DNA of 64,000 bases from Coriaria nepalensis. Its lineage: Eukaryota; Streptophyta; Magnoliopsida; Cucurbitales; Coriariaceae. Positions 21,320 to 34,900 of this stretch are shown here, piece after piece. The stretch spans positions 6,641,501 through 6,705,500 of the forward strand of contig CP114493.1 in assembly GCA_027186245.1 (NCBI GenBank). The letters are read 5' to 3'. Positions within the stretch are counted from its first letter, which is position 1. Each line of letters opens with the position of its first letter. Under the pieces are notes generated by a model, which saw only the letters and a list, made by a program, of their open reading frames with translations, was not told the DNA's origin and searched no databases. A program made the translations under genes and the position numbers.

Positions 21320-24300
21320 TTGGACGAAATCAAATCAAATCAAATCAAATCAAATTTGATTAAGTCAAATCTATTTACTTAAGGCATAGAATTAGCATAT
21401 AATTACAGTTATGATAGTTATATAAATTCATGATTTTTAGTCCTAAGTTTTATGATATTTTTTCCTTTCATATCTCTTATATACTCTATATATAGGTTGT
21501 CCCCTATTCAAGAAATATAGAACATTTTTTACATATTTCCGCATGGTATCAGAGCAAGATTCGCCGAAAACCAACTTTTTCCGACGCTAACACTGTCCCA
21601 ATGGGTGAGAAAGAGCTAACCTCTTCCGATACTAACTCTGACCTCATCAACTCCGAAAAATCTCCAGCCAAACACAATCCAATATCTATCACTTCTCTTT
21701 CCGGAAGCGACACTTCTTCCCTTCATATCACCTCCCACAAACTTGATGGAAAAAACTACTTGCAATGGGCCCAATCTATTAAGATTATTATTTGTGGTCG
21801 TGGTAAACTTGGCTACATCACCAAAGATCTTCCAACTCTAAGCCTTACCAGTTTAACATATGCAGCCCTACCAGTTTAACATATGCAACATGGATGATGG
21901 AGAATTACCTAGTTCTCGGATGGCTTATCAACTCAATAGAACCAAAGATTAGCCGTCGATATCTTTGGTTCAAAATAGCCAAGAAAGTATGGGATGCTAC
22001 TCACAGAACGTATTCTTATCTTGGGAACATCTCTCAAATATTCAAACTTCGTTCAAAGCTAAAAGACATGAAACATGGTTCAAAATATGTAACTTAATAT
22101 TTCTCTGACCTTCAAGATCTTTGGTAGGAACTTAATCTGTTTTTTGAAGATGATCTAATATGTGTTGAATGTAGTGAAAAACAAAAATGCAACATTGAAA
22201 ATGAGTGAGTGTTTGATTTCTTTGCAAGTCTTAACAGCAATCTAGATGAAGTACGAGGTCGACTAGTGGCAAGAGACCTATTTCCTTCCCCAAAAGATGT
22301 CTTTGCTAAAGTCAGGCACGAGGAAGGTTGCCGCAAGGTGATGCTAAAGGGTGCTATAGCATTGCCTCCTTCTTCAGAAGTTTTAACCCTTGTTTCTTTT
22401 TCGAACAAACGACATACCTTTGATTCACGCTTGAATAAGCGACCCTGGTGTGATCATTGTAATCGTCTTGGACATACTCAGGAAAAATGTTACGTCATTC
22501 ATGGAAAACCAAAAAATTGGCAACCTAGCAAACAAGTTGATGAATGAGCACATTATGTTCATTCCGACCCAGATAAAAATGGGTAATTATGGTTTATCAT
22601 CTTCAGTTACTCCTCAATTCAGTAAAGAACATATTGAACAACTATGTCACCTCCTCAATCAGACCTCCATTATTGGATCATGCTCAGTTGCTCAATCTAT
22701 TACTATTCATTCAGCCCAATTCTCTATCACTCACTCTAAGGATCCTTATATCATTGATTAAGGTGCCTCTGATCACATGACAACTTGTTCTAGTTTTTTC
22801 AACTTCTATGTTCCATGTCCTCCTCATACAACTATTAAAATTGCTGATGAAACCTTAACTCTTGTTGCTAGAATTGGAGATATACCATTATCATCTAATA
22901 TTATTCTTAAATCTGTCTTACATGTGCTAGGCTAAAGTGTAATTTGATTTCGATTAGCAAAATCACTCGTGATAATCACTATTGTGCTAAATTTCTACCC
23001 TTCTCGTGTCAATTTCAGGATTTTCTATTGGGAAGACGATTGGTAATGTTAAGGTTCATGATGGTCTTTATTATCTTGATGATGCTCAATCAAGAAGTCG
23101 ATAAGCTTTGGTGTTTGGTATTGTGTCTGTTTCGAATTCTAGCGCTCGAAAAATAAGGTTATGGCACCATATACTTGGTCATCCAAATTTTTTATACCTA
23201 TAAAGATTGTTCTCATCTCTATTCAAAAATAAATATTATATTTCGTTTGAATGTGAAATATGTCAACTTGACAAGCATACTTACACTTCTTTTCTAAAGA
23301 AAACATATCTACCATCATCACCATTTACTTTGATCCACATCGACTTATAGGGACCATAAAAAATTTCCACTTCTTACAGCAAAAAGTGATTTCTCACAGA
23401 TTATACACGGACTACATGGGTCTACTTCTTCGTGAAAAATCTTAAACAAGCCAAATATTCAAACTCTTTCGCCAAATAGTTCAAACTAATTTCAAGCTCA
23501 TATTCGCACTCTCATAACCGACAATGGAACAAAATATTTCAATTCTATTCTCAGTAATTATCTTCTGGAAAACAGTATTTTGCATCAAAGCTCGTGACAC
23601 CCCACAGCAAAATGGGGTGTCGGAAAGAAAAAACAGACACTTATTGGAAGTGGCCCGTGCTTTCATATTTACTATAAATGTGCCAAAGTATATATGGGGC
23701 GATGCTCTCTTAACTGCCACCTACCTCATTAACCGATTACCCAACCGAACCATCAACTTTGAAACTTAGTTATCTTTTCTTACCAAAACCTATCCATATA
23801 TCTCCATCTTTCATGCTCCCCCATTACGAATATTTGGGTGTACTGCCTTTGTCCATGTCCATTCCCATAACAGAAACAAACTTGACCCCCGAGCTATCAA
23901 AACTATTTTTATTGGCTACTCACTAACTCAAAAAGGTTATAGGTGCTATTATCCAACAACCAAGAAGGTCTACGTCTCCTGTGATATCACCTTTTTTTTA
24001 AGATACTCCTTATTTTAATCTAACTTCACTCTATGGGGAGAAACAGGATGAAGCTTAATGGAATCTTCTTGATTTACCACCTCTCAACATTGACAATGAC
24101 CTGCCTATGTTTTCCACCTGAGCCACTTGTGTCTCCTTCACGTGACCATAGAGCGACTCTAGAATCAATGGGAGATGCATTATCTCATAATCAGCAAGAG
24201 CTACGTGTCTACTCTAGAAAAAAAATCACTCGAGGAAATAAAGACATCATGAACCCTACTCACGACCAAGCGGATGAACCGATAGTAGATTCTCTCCTAC

Positions 24301-26185
24301 AAAATGAGTCAAATAAATCTAGTTTTATTCCCGATCTAGAAATTCAGATTACAATTAGAAAAGGTGTAAGATCTTGTACTAAACATCCTATTTCCAAGTT
24401 CATCTCGTACTCAAAATTATCTCCTTCATTTCGTGCTTTTACTTTGAATATGTCTAGTGTAATGATTCCTAGGTCGATTAAGGAGGCATTATCATGTCCT
24501 GAATGGAAAACATCAGTTCTTGAAGAAAAGAGTGCTCTCAAACAAAATAACACTTGGAACTTGGTAGAATTACCACCAAGAAATCGAATAGTGGGATGCA
24601 AATGGGTGTTCACGGTTAAATATAAAGTTGATGGCTCAGTTGAAAGACATAAAGCACGATTGGTGCAAAAGGCTTCACTCAAACATATGGGATTAACTAT
24701 ACGGAAACATTTGCTCCTGTTGTAAGACTTAAAACCATCTAAATTCTTCTCTCATTGGCTGCTAATCTCGACTGGCCATACATCAGCTTGATATTAAAAA
24801 TGTTTTCCTAAATGGAGAGAAGAAGTTTTTATGTGTCAAGCTCAAGGTTTTGAAGAAAAATTGGGAAGTCAAAATATTTGCATGCTCAACAAGTCACTGT
24901 ATGGCTTGAAACAATCTCCTTGTGCATGGTTGGACTGTTTCTCAAAGGTAATCAAGACATGTAACTATGTCCAGGGACAAGCAAGTCATACACTCTTTGT
25001 CAAATATTCTGGAAAAGGAAAGATAACCATTCTGATTGTGTATGTTGATGATATCACTGTCATTGGAAATGATATTGAGGAAATAAAGCGAATAAAGCTA
25101 TTGATGGCTAAGGAATTAGAAGTGAAAGATCTCGGACTGTTGAGATATTTTCTCGGGATGGAATTTGCAAGAAGTAAAAAGGGTATTTCTATCTCTCAAA
25201 GGAAATACATTTTGGATCTCCTGGAAGAAACTGGGATGTTAAGGTGTAAGCCGAGTAACACTCTAATTGAACTTGGAAATAAAACAAAGATATTTGAAAG
25301 GAAACCAGTCGACAAGGAAACTTATCAGCGCCTTATAGGAAAACTCATCAACCTTTCACATACAAAACTAGATATTACCTTTCCGGTAAGCCTAGTAAGT
25401 TAGTACATGCATGCACCATGTCATGGTCATCTCAATGCAATATATAGAATACTAAGATACTTGAAACAAATACCTAGAAATGGGATGTTTTTCTCAAAAA
25501 TAGAAGACCGAATGGTGAAAACATTTACTAATGTAAATTGAGCAGGATTCATAGATGATCGAAAGTCAACATCAGGATACTGTATATTATTATGAGGGAA
25601 CTTAGTGACGTAAAAAATAGTCTGTGGTTGCAAGTAGTAGTACAGAAGCTGAGTATAGAGCAATGACTCAAGGAGTTTGTGGACTCATTTGGATAAAGAG
25701 GGTGATGGAAGAATTGAAGATTGAATTTGAAGAACTTATGAGACTTTACTGTGATAATCAGTCAATTATTAGCATAGCCCATAATTCGGTCCATCATGAT
25801 AGAACTAAACATATAGAAATGGGTCGACATTTTATCAAAAAAAAGCTTGACAGTGATATAATTAAAATTGAGTATGTGACTATATCACATCGGCTAGCAG
25901 ATATATTCATAAAAAGGCTAATCGAACGGACTCCTAATTTTCTTATCAGCAAACTTGGCCTCATCAATATCTATAACCAAGCTTGAGAGGGAGTGTGGAC
26001 AAAATCAAATAAAATCAAATTAGATTTGATTAAGTCAAATATATTTATTTTAGGCATAAAATTAATACATAATTAGTCATGTAAATTCCTACTTTTTAAT
26101 CCTAAGTTTTAGCATATTTTTTTCTTTCATATATATGAATTATCCTTCATTCAAAAAATGTAGAACATTTATTTAGCGATTTATA
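21320..26185 (+). mobile_element. Ty1/copia element 3, nearly full length, decayed
   Basis: 5' LTR about 21320-21543, PBS TGGTATCAGAGC at 21544-21555, 3' LTR from 25994 (TGTGGACAAAATC) to about 26185, preceded by the purine tract GAGAGGGAG. Internal order: gag from 21601 (KLDGKNYLQWAQSIK), UBN2 domain to about 22100, zinc knuckle WCDHCNRLGHTQEKC (about 22445). The protease has its catalytic triplet interrupted (ID-stop-GASDHM near 22756). Integrase pieces follow (TPQQNGVSERKNRHLLEVAR about 23598). RT comes next (NTWNLVELPP about 24550; YVDDITVIGND about 25042; DLGLLRYFLGMEF about 25130). RNase H is last (SSSTEAEYRAM, HDRTKHIEM, to 25986). Many stops and LTR divergence mark it as an old, inactive copy. 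Confidence 0.9.
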
Positions 26186-26419
26186 TATATATATATATAT
26201 ATTCCTTTGTAAAATTTTTTGCTGGTCACATACTGGAGCTCGAATGACTCATAGCAAGGTGATGGATGATACAGTGACATCATTCATCATCATCTATCAT
26301 CGTCATCTATTGGTCTTATAGATCTAGTTTAGATTTCTATTCCACATCATCTTTCCCAAAATCTATTTGATTTGAATTTTTATTATGATAAATTAGGTCT
26401 CGGGTATTTTAGAATTTTT

Positions 26420-26542
26420 TGATGACACATTTGTAGCTCTATTAGTAGCACCAAATGTGCTGCCGTCAGCCAATCGGAGGGCTTCATTGGCGGCCAGTGC
26501 CATGCATTTCGCCATCGATGCTTCTGCACTAAGCATTGTTGA
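26420..26542 (+). pseudogene. Defensin exon 2 relic
   Basis: Matches exon 2 of the defensin at 16120-16477 over the last about 37 codons, including the stop and about 45 bp of 3' flank (GATCACTTGTTTGA, ATATGCATGAGATA). Readable parts are [24 protein letters not shown] and [13 protein letters not shown]. The first cysteine, exon 1 and signal peptide are absent and stop codons lie just upstream. One core cysteine (third of the helix pair) is now Ser. The gamma-core is kept in outline. It lies between two copia elements and cannot make a secreted defensin. Confidence 0.85.
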
Positions 26543-26621
26543 TCACTTGTTTGAATTTTTATATGCATGAGATAGTATTAATTGATTAATAATTAATGAA
26601 AGAATATTATATGGAGTATTC

Positions 26622-26998
26622 TGTTATGATGTGGATTGTATCTAATTCTTATCCATTTTGTATTGTCATCTAGAAATATCTAAGAACCCTACAAATGTAC
26701 TATAAATACATTATTATGTAAACTTTCTAAATATATGACAAATACTATTTCGACTGCCTTCTTTCTCTTCTATCCTTCTTACATTCTCTTCATGGTATCT
26801 GAGCTTCTTTAAAGACTAACAATGGCTGAAAATATTTCTACCTTTCCAACCACCGGAGCTGAAATTACCATACCTACAACAACTACAATCTTAGCCCCAA
26901 TTACTACTCCAACAGCATCTCGACCTATACAACATGTCAGTAGCTTCACATCCTCAAATCTCGATGAAGCGACTACCACATTTAGAAACTTCAAATGA
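26622..26998 (+). mobile_element. 5' end of copia element 4: LTR and gag start
   Basis: A 173-bp LTR-like segment (TGTTATGATGTGG to TTCA, 26622-26794) is followed directly by TGGTATCTGAGC (26795-26806), a one-base variant of the tRNA-Met primer site. A gag-like ATG at 26823 opens MAENISTFPTT and stops at 26996 after ATTTFRNFK. Nothing further of the element is clear downstream. Confidence 0.7.
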
Positions 26999-27646
26999 AA
27001 TCCATACTTACAACTAGTTTCTGCATCAAAACTTTTAGCTCACTTTTCTATGGTGTAATCTGAAAATTTGGTCATGGTTTGTTGCTTATACAAGTCTTAT
27101 TTCGAATCAACCTCTTCCCCTCTAGTATAATGCCCTTCAAATGAGACATTTCCAAGTTAATTTGCATTACTTCACTACATACTTAAACATAGTCCTCTAG
27201 TACGTACGCTTTGCAATCTTAAAAGCATTATAGTGATGTTTTGTTCTTGCCCTCCTTAAATGGTTTTGTTTTCATTATATAATATTATGCTTAATTGTAC
27301 TAATAGAACTACACAACATTAGATTTAATAAATTCATAATTTACCATTTGAGCTATAATATGTTGATAACATGTGAAATATATGCTTAATTAGATGATAA
27401 GTAGACCCATCGAGCTAATAGCGTGTTGGAATTTGGATCAAGCTCGATTAATTATCATTAGCAGATGAACTCAAACAAGCTTTAATTCTCAAATCTTTAC
27501 AAGGTCTTCCAAACTCTTAAGGTGGAAGACATTTGATATGGAAAGAAAATTATATTCCCAACCTTACTCCAAGTCAAGGACTTCTTTGAAGCATCCTACT
27601 TCTTAGCATGGCTCAAATGTAGTCCCCTTAAGTGCACGATTATACT
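26999..27646. other. Intergenic 3' of the claspin-like gene
   Basis: AT-rich, with no supported gene or RNA. The sequence next to 27646 should contain the 3' UTR of the claspin-like gene. Confidence 0.45.
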
Positions 27647-30600
27647 TTATGTCCTTCCCTTCATTGTAATCGGCTTCTTTAATTGCATCTTATCCAATTT
27701 GAATGCCTCAATTAAGGTTTCGGTTTGGTTGGCCGCTTTATCTATATTGCAGCGCTTGGATTGAATTGAAGATTGTCTTAATATCTGAAATAATGAGGTA
27801 GTACCTGACTTCATTCCCGCCTCAGAGTTCTGCGTGGTTGATTTAACTTGTGAGTAACTGAACTTGGCTGAAGCAGTCTTTGCTGGCCAATTCTCCTGGT
27901 GAGTCTGCATAAGCAACATTTATACCATATACAACTTTACTATACGAACAACTTAGATATAAATGATCTTCCTTCTCCTTGGGAAGAACTTGAATTATAT
28001 AAGGAGTGGAAATTATTTGCTGTAACTTGAGAGTTTACCATGTTTGAAGCTTTGTCTGAAGCTTCCTCTGATATTGTACTCCTGCTACTGCTGTCATCCC
28101 GTCCAAAAACAAAAGACCGAAAGGTGCTCGATCCATTCTTTTGAGATGGAGGTAGAGAATGATTTGACCCTCGATGCAAGAAAGATGACTGCAAAATTTT
28201 ACTATAGATAAGATAAACCATATAAATTTTGTTGCAACGGTTATATAATTAACCATTTTCCATCGGATAAAACGTTGTTCAGGTTTAGAAGACCATACCT
28301 TTGAAAATAAGTTATTGTTTCCTCCAGTGAGCGGCATATCCAAAAAAGCTGCTGTAGAATGAAACCATAGGTTGTTAATAAACTACAACTGAGTCAAATT
28401 TAGTTGAAGTGTCACGGTCTTACAGAGTAATTTGGGTTTCTTCTTCGTGTCAGGGACAACATTCAACTTCTTAATAAGGCCAAAAACCTCTTCATAGCTT
28501 TTATCTTCCACTGGTGACAAGAGTACGGCCTTTTCTTCCTGTCCCAGATCAAAATGTCAGACGCAATCCCAATGATTACTGATTAGGGAGAAATATAAAC
28601 AATCAATACATATTGCCAAAACCTCATGTCCAATGAGGAGAGAGAAACTCACAGATTTCTCAAACAGCTTCTGTTTTGTTAGCCTCTTTTCTGTTTCCTC
28701 GTCATCAGACAAGTATGTATCATCTTCATCTGTAAACATTTGAGGAAGCGTTTGTTTTACATTTCTCAAGTTCATTCTTGCAACATTTGATGGATCTACA
28801 TCTTCTTTAGCTCCGTCACCATACTCATCATTTTCATCTTCTCCCTCTTCATCATCAACTTCCAGAAAAACTCTTTCCCGCAATTTGGGACCACATTTGA
28901 ACTTTTGCAGATAATTTTCTGTTCCAGCAGCGTCCTGCTGTTCAAGCCACTTCTGATGAAGTTCATTACGCTTTTCAATGTCAATTGGCTCCTCTTCATA
29001 TCCAGTCGCTATTATATCATTCACCTCATCCGAATCAGTGTCCCCATCTTCTTCATTCTCTTGGAGTCGCTGATCATTGTCACTGTCGTCTTCTTCCTCA
29101 GCTTCATCATCAACAAAAGCTTTGACAGGATCACCTCTAGGGGATAAAGATAAGCCAGCCAAAACATGAAGTTGAGGATTGATATTCTCTTTGTCGTTGT
29201 CCTCCGCATCAGAGCTGCAAAAGGAAGGCTCACAACTTTAATATTAAGATTGGATGAAGTAGTGAGAATAACTAAGACTCCTGAGTGATATAATTCACCT
29301 TAGTAGAATGCCAAATATTAGAAGCTATCAGATGAGTAGAATGAGATGGTTATGTGTAGGCTTTAGGTAATTAGCAAGATGATAAAGCATTCACAGCTAA
29401 CAAAATGGAATATATGAACGTACTCATCAGAAGAAGAAGCAAAATCATTCTTCAAGTTCATTGCCAACTTTGATGGCGCAAGAACTTCTTCTAAAGGACT
29501 GCTGGATGTATCATCTAGTAACTCATCCTTTTCACTTATTTGAGTATCAGAGAAGAGTTCCTAAATTTTGTGTAATAAATACAACAGTTATTTCCTGATA
29601 TACAATCAACAGCAAGGAAAGAAACAACTTAAATTTGCTGAAAGATACACACCGAAGTATCTTCCATTGGTGCTAGGGACGCATGCTTCAAATCGTCATC
29701 AACACCCTGTAATTTGACCGAACAATACCATCCCAAGTCAATTTCATAACAACAAAAGCACCAAATATGCTAGTAAGCAAGTAATACAAAACTACGGCTT
29801 ATGTTTAATAGCAGCAATCTTATCAATTATATAATGCTAGAAAGGCATATTATTCATGTAGATGCTAAGACTTCAATGTATGGAAATTGTAAAAGGTCCA
29901 GTGCGCTTTGACAAAACTGCAAGCCAAGGAACCCCCATATTACCATAAACCCATATGCTAATAAACTCATATCCCGTTTCAATTTCAAGTATTTGTGCTG
30001 GTCTCATTGTGAAACAGTCAAATTCAATAGGGGATAGGAGAGAGAAACAAAAGTAAGTATTTGGCTCACCATGTGGGATGGAATGCTATCACAACTCGGT
30101 TGGTTTGTGCCATGACGAGATTCACCATTAGAAATTGCATCTGTTTGACCTTCCATATCTACAAGGCCTTGAATCCTCCTCTCATTTGCCAGTTTTACCC
30201 TCTCACTTCCTCTTTCATCCAAATCAGGCTTTTCTATCTCCACTACCAAACCATCATTGGCATCTATAGAAGCTTCGTCAACCATGGCAGATCTGCCACC
30301 ATAAAAGTTGCATAAGCAAACGCATAAATTTAATTGACTAAGAAGATCACACCTATATATACACTCACTTGGAAAGCTCCAGCTTCCTTCGCCGAATCTT
30401 CTCTAAAACCCAAGATATGGGCTTTTTAACAAGTGGTACAGGCTTAAATGCTGCATCTCTAGTTTCTAGGCAGGATAAAAGGCAAAAAAAAAAAATGAAA
30501 TCATAAAACATAGCGAAACAATCAAATGATTTCAGACAGGTTACACAATTCCAGTAGAATTAGATGACATTTATAAATGAACTAGTTCTTACCTCGCAAG

Positions 30601-31356
30601 AGTCTTTGTGACTCGGCACGAAGTTGCTTAATCAGTTCTCTCCTTTCCTGTGAAAACTCCCAAATTTAGGAAACCCAAGATAAGCAAAAATAAAATCAAA
30701 TAGATTAGAAGAGCAGAACAGACTCCTTTCCTTTTCCTTTATACCTTTTCAGACATTTTTTTAGAGGCAGATTTTACTGTGGCAACCTCATCATCACCAA
30801 CACGCTCGACCCTCTTGTTCTTCCTCTTCTTCTTAGATATTTTACCATCCTCAAGGACATCTGACCTATGCCGTTTCTTATCCAATTCCTCCATCGTCAG
30901 ATCTACACTTTCCTCGTCCATCCTCGCATTCATATCTCCACCTTCACCATCGATATCCTCAGTCACGGAATCAAACCCCAAGGCCGTCCTAGTAACGAAA
31001 CCATCTTCCTCTCCATCTAGACGAAGACTAAAATTCATTTCATCTTCAGCATCAAAATTCTCCAGCCGCTTCATGGATTGCAACGGTTCATTAGATTCCT
31101 CCAAAACTTCGCCAATGGAATCCTCAGAATCGTGAGCTTCAGCATCAAAATTCTCCAGCCGCTTCATGGATTGCAAAGGCTCCCTAGATTCCTCCAAAAC
31201 ATCTTCACCAATGGAATCCTCAGAATCTTGAGCTTCGAATTTTGTAGGTATCGCTTCAGGGGTCGAATCCCTAATTGCTTTCTTCAATCGCTTCAGCTTT
31301 CTTTCATGGACCAGAGGAGTTAGTGATTCTGGCTGAAAATCATCGTCGCTTTCCAT
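27647..31356 (-). CDS. Claspin/Mrc1-like replication checkpoint protein (intact copy)
   Basis: Eleven exons: 30745-31356, 30593-30647, 30369-30465, 30070-30292, 29653-29706, 29424-29560, 28653-29214, 28424-28538, 28299-28351, 28039-28188, 27647-27904. All sites are GT-AG, and the joined frame closes at 771 aa. The protein is acidic and disordered, with a basic patch (ISKKKRKNKRVERV) near residue 190. An acidic stretch (DDEAEEEDDSDNDQ) follows, then RNELHQKWLEQQDAAGTENY and a QMFTDEDDTYLSDDEETEKR segment. From memory these match plant proteins annotated as claspin, the fork-associated mediator of ATR-CHK1 signalling; similarity is family-level and no catalytic motif can confirm it. An E2F site upstream fits S-phase expression. 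The start at 31356 (MESDDDF) is preferred over an upstream in-frame ATG (31389). A 31-residue internal repeat is unique to this copy. Confidence 0.72.
31044..31232 (-). repeat. Internal tandem repeat in claspin-like exon 1
   Basis: Two adjacent units, about 96 and 93 bp, encode DSEDSIGE(D)VLEES followed by EPLQSMKRLENFDAE. The duplicate gene at 49090-50290 has a single unit. The repeat is in frame and adds 31 residues. Confidence 0.85.
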
Positions 31357-31496
31357 ATCTCTGCTATGAATTCCTCGAACAGTAATCAAATTGAAGGAGA
31401 AACCAAGGTTTGATCAAATGCTGAGGCCTGGATCTATACCTAATTTCCTAGATGGATTAGAAGATATAGCAAAGGTAGTGGCTTTTTCTTCTTTTT

Positions 31497-31508
31497 TTTG
31501 GCGCGAAA
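31497..31508 (-). promoter_or_regulatory. E2F-type site upstream of claspin-like gene
   Basis: TTTGGCGCGAAA is a near-palindromic E2F consensus, 141 bp upstream of the ATG at 31356. Plant replication and checkpoint genes commonly carry such sites. The 560-bp interval 31357-31917 between this gene and the stop of the upstream helicase gene otherwise holds both the promoter and the helicase 3' UTR. Confidence 0.65.
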
Positions 31509-31917
31509 TGGATTTTCAATTTTTTGCAAAACGCGCACGTAACTCATTTCTGTGACCCGCCAAAATTACCAATCGGACCGGCTAATAGGGCCGCAATGGT
31601 GTCTCAAGACAAGGCCCAGATAATAGAAAAACGTAAACAGTCAATACAACGACAAGTCGTTTATAGAATGAAAGTTTAGTAACATAATTGTGATAAAACT
31701 ACACGACGTAAATGAGATATAAGAGCACAAGAGAGAGTGAGACCATTCATTCAAATACAGAAGTCATACAATAGCAACAATATCATAGACATCCCCCATA
31801 TTTCTATATATACAGATCATATTGACAAAAGCCTACGGAAGAAAGTTGAATGCACTGTAAAATGTTACAGTAACCCAATATTAATATATATATATATATC
31901 GTATATTCAGGTGGCCC

Positions 31918-34900
31918 CTATCTTTTTTTCTTGCCACCTTTCTTCTTCTTACGTCCCTTAGAATTGGCATTTTTTTGCATCTTGTTACCCGTTTCACGAT
32001 TGCATCCTTCCGCAGCATTGCTGTTCTCTGCAGTATCAACCTCAAGAGCAATATTGCTGAAGCTGCAAGTTTCCGGCACTGCTCCAATACTGGACCCTGA
32101 GGCCAAATTTAACACTTGCGATATTTCACAATGGTCATTATTGCTTGCCTTCTCTGCAGCCAAAGCCTTCCCTTGCTCGTCTCCCCTTGGAGAAAGTAAT
32201 CCACTGCAAGAATCTTCACTTTGAGCTTCCGTTTCAGTTTGTGATGGCTCAACCATCTTTGGGAATAAAGTTCCTAGTATGTCCTCTGTGCAATGGTTGA
32301 GCTTCATGTCAACAAAAATTGCATCTGGACAGGTATATGCCGAGCAATTTTCTCCTGAACTCACAATCACCATAGGATTACCAATATTCTTAAATGCTTC
32401 AGCAACCATCTCCATGCATGCATCCGCAAAATCTCGATTTGGTGATTTTGGTCTACTACGAATGACACGACAAAATTCGACTGGTAGATAATCAGTGATG
32501 TGTTTTTTCCATGGCAAATTGTAAAGCAAATCAAAACACTGCCCAAAGTTCACACTAAGCAAACATAAGATAACAACCAATCTTAGAAGGAACACCGGAT
32601 AGTACACGTGCCCATCTATACCAGCTTTCTTCATCCATTTGATCACGTCATTTCTGTTAGAAATGCATTCTCGAACAAAACGGACCATAAACCCAATGAT
32701 GGGTTCCAGAGAAAATCCAATATCAGACACTGAAATGGATCCCTTGTTGGCATTCCCTTGGTAGTAAATAAGCCAGTCAACAAAACAAGACTTTGAAGTG
32801 AAGAAGTAACTTTTCAGAGAGGATACTAAAAGCACAAGTCTCTCAAAAAGATACAAGAAACAAAAGGGTGAGATATAATCAGATGCTCTCGTCCAATTTG
32901 CGTTGTATGTGTCTTCCAAAGCTGCATGGAGGCTACACACGAGAGGGAACTTTGTTGAATAATCATTTATATCAGCCGAGACAGACCCTTGTTTGCCCGC
33001 TGTATTCCCACTGAGACATCCAAAGAATGCCTTCCATTGTAGATTTTCATCCAACCAGTTGATGTTCTTTTCGGAGAGTTTATAGCTGGGTTTACTAGAT
33101 CCAAGAATCGTCATTGCAATCCTTCCGACTTTTCCATAAGTGAAATTGTTTTGTGAACTAATATTTCGGTCCACAACTTGACCAAGCAAATCCCGAGAAA
33201 CTTCATTAGCTCTTAGAGAGATCATACTCTCATCCAAAGATTTCCTACAATCCAACGGAAATACATATCCCAAGAAATTCTCAACAGCCAATGCAGTAAA
33301 TCTTTGCAAAGTCTTCCTGGTAGAAAAGCAGCGATCATGATATTTGATCTCCAAAAGAAAATTTGCAACTTCAAAGACATGAACAAGAATTTTGCTTTGA
33401 TTGAACACGGAAATAGAATTCTTGACTGAGAATTTGTAGAGAGCTTCAAGATTTTCTAAGACCTTGACACCGAGATTAATTAATTCTGAGTACCAATATC
33501 TAGAAGCACAGGAGGACAACTGGTGAACGTCTATTGAAGCCAACTTTTTATTCTTTTGAATGACGTTCACACTCCCTCCTCTAACCCAATCAGCATCAGA
33601 ATTTAGCAATAAATAAACTAAATTTGAACCTTGAAATTGTCTCCACACACCCAAGAAATCTAATCCAAACTCACCGTAACTTCTGTGTTCAACATTTTCT
33701 TGTTTGGCAAGACATTCAAGATGCTTGGCTATGCTTCCCACTCTATCCTTCCAATAGTTCCAAAAGTAAACCAATGTTTGAACAGAAACCTGGTCTATAG
33801 AGTTCATGTCTTCTGAATGCTTAGTCAGATCAGGTACCCATTTGTCTTCCCACAAATACTTTGAACTGTTCGAATGAAGATGAACATCCAAGATCTTTCG
33901 AACAGATAGCATTTCACTTGTGACACTCTTATTTCTCAGAGAAGAAGTCAAATGTTTATTCAGCATCGCCAAGCCTTTCTGTTCATGTGATACAACATCA
34001 GCCTCCGTACAAACATAACTGTGAAAATCATTTGAATCACTCTTTGCAAATGAATTGGCCTTCCTCAAAAGTTCATCTTTTTGTGCGAACTGCTTCAGTG
34101 GCCAGCCTTTACTTCCACCAGACCAAAGAGAACACGCAAGTACATACCTGAGAACATGTCTGGATGCATCTTTGAAATGTCCAGCCTTTCCAAGAAGATC
34201 AACTTCAAGTAGAATATCCCCTCTTAGTTTTGCTATGTTTGCAGCTTCTAGGAAGTTTCCAAATTCTTCTTCCAAAGTAAGAAGCTCATCTAGACAATTG
34301 TTGCAGTTCAAGAAGTCCCGCATTATATCTACAGAATGAAAAGCTTTGACAAATTTCATCATGGATTTTTTATCAGCACAGTTGTAGTAATGCAGAGCAC
34401 AACTTCTTAGAAACTCTTGCTCTATTTTCTCTATCTCCTTGTCTCTTCGAACTCCAGAATCCAACAACGCACGTTGTTTCCAGTATTCAATGTATTGTAA
34501 ACCCATGTCAAATAATCGTCCTTTCCTGCAAGCATTCAAACACTCTTCGAATCGATTGCCTCTGGCATAAACGTCTGCAGCAAGCTCGTAGCATTCTGCA
34601 AGACAAAAACATTCTCCCGCTCTGTCAATTTCTGACTCCCCACATTTTTCGAGAAAAAGCCTCCCTGTAAAAAATACGACATTAGAAACTACAAGCAGAA
34701 GCATAAAAAAATGGCAGCAATAAATTAAGAGGCATGCTAGTCATTGAATTCTAGCCTCTGAACCAATAACATCTTATAGCTTTACACACCATCAAAAGAA
34801 TGAGAACAATGTCAAAACAGCAAATCTAATAATTCTAAAAACATCCAAGTATCAGCACCGAAAGAGAACTGAGGCAGAACAGTTATGATAATAAAAAAAG

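Noticed and set aside
32279..34339. Plus-strand open frames opposite helicase exon 12
   Set aside because: They mirror the long minus-strand coding exon and carry no independent features. The same holds for frames opposite other exons in both copies.
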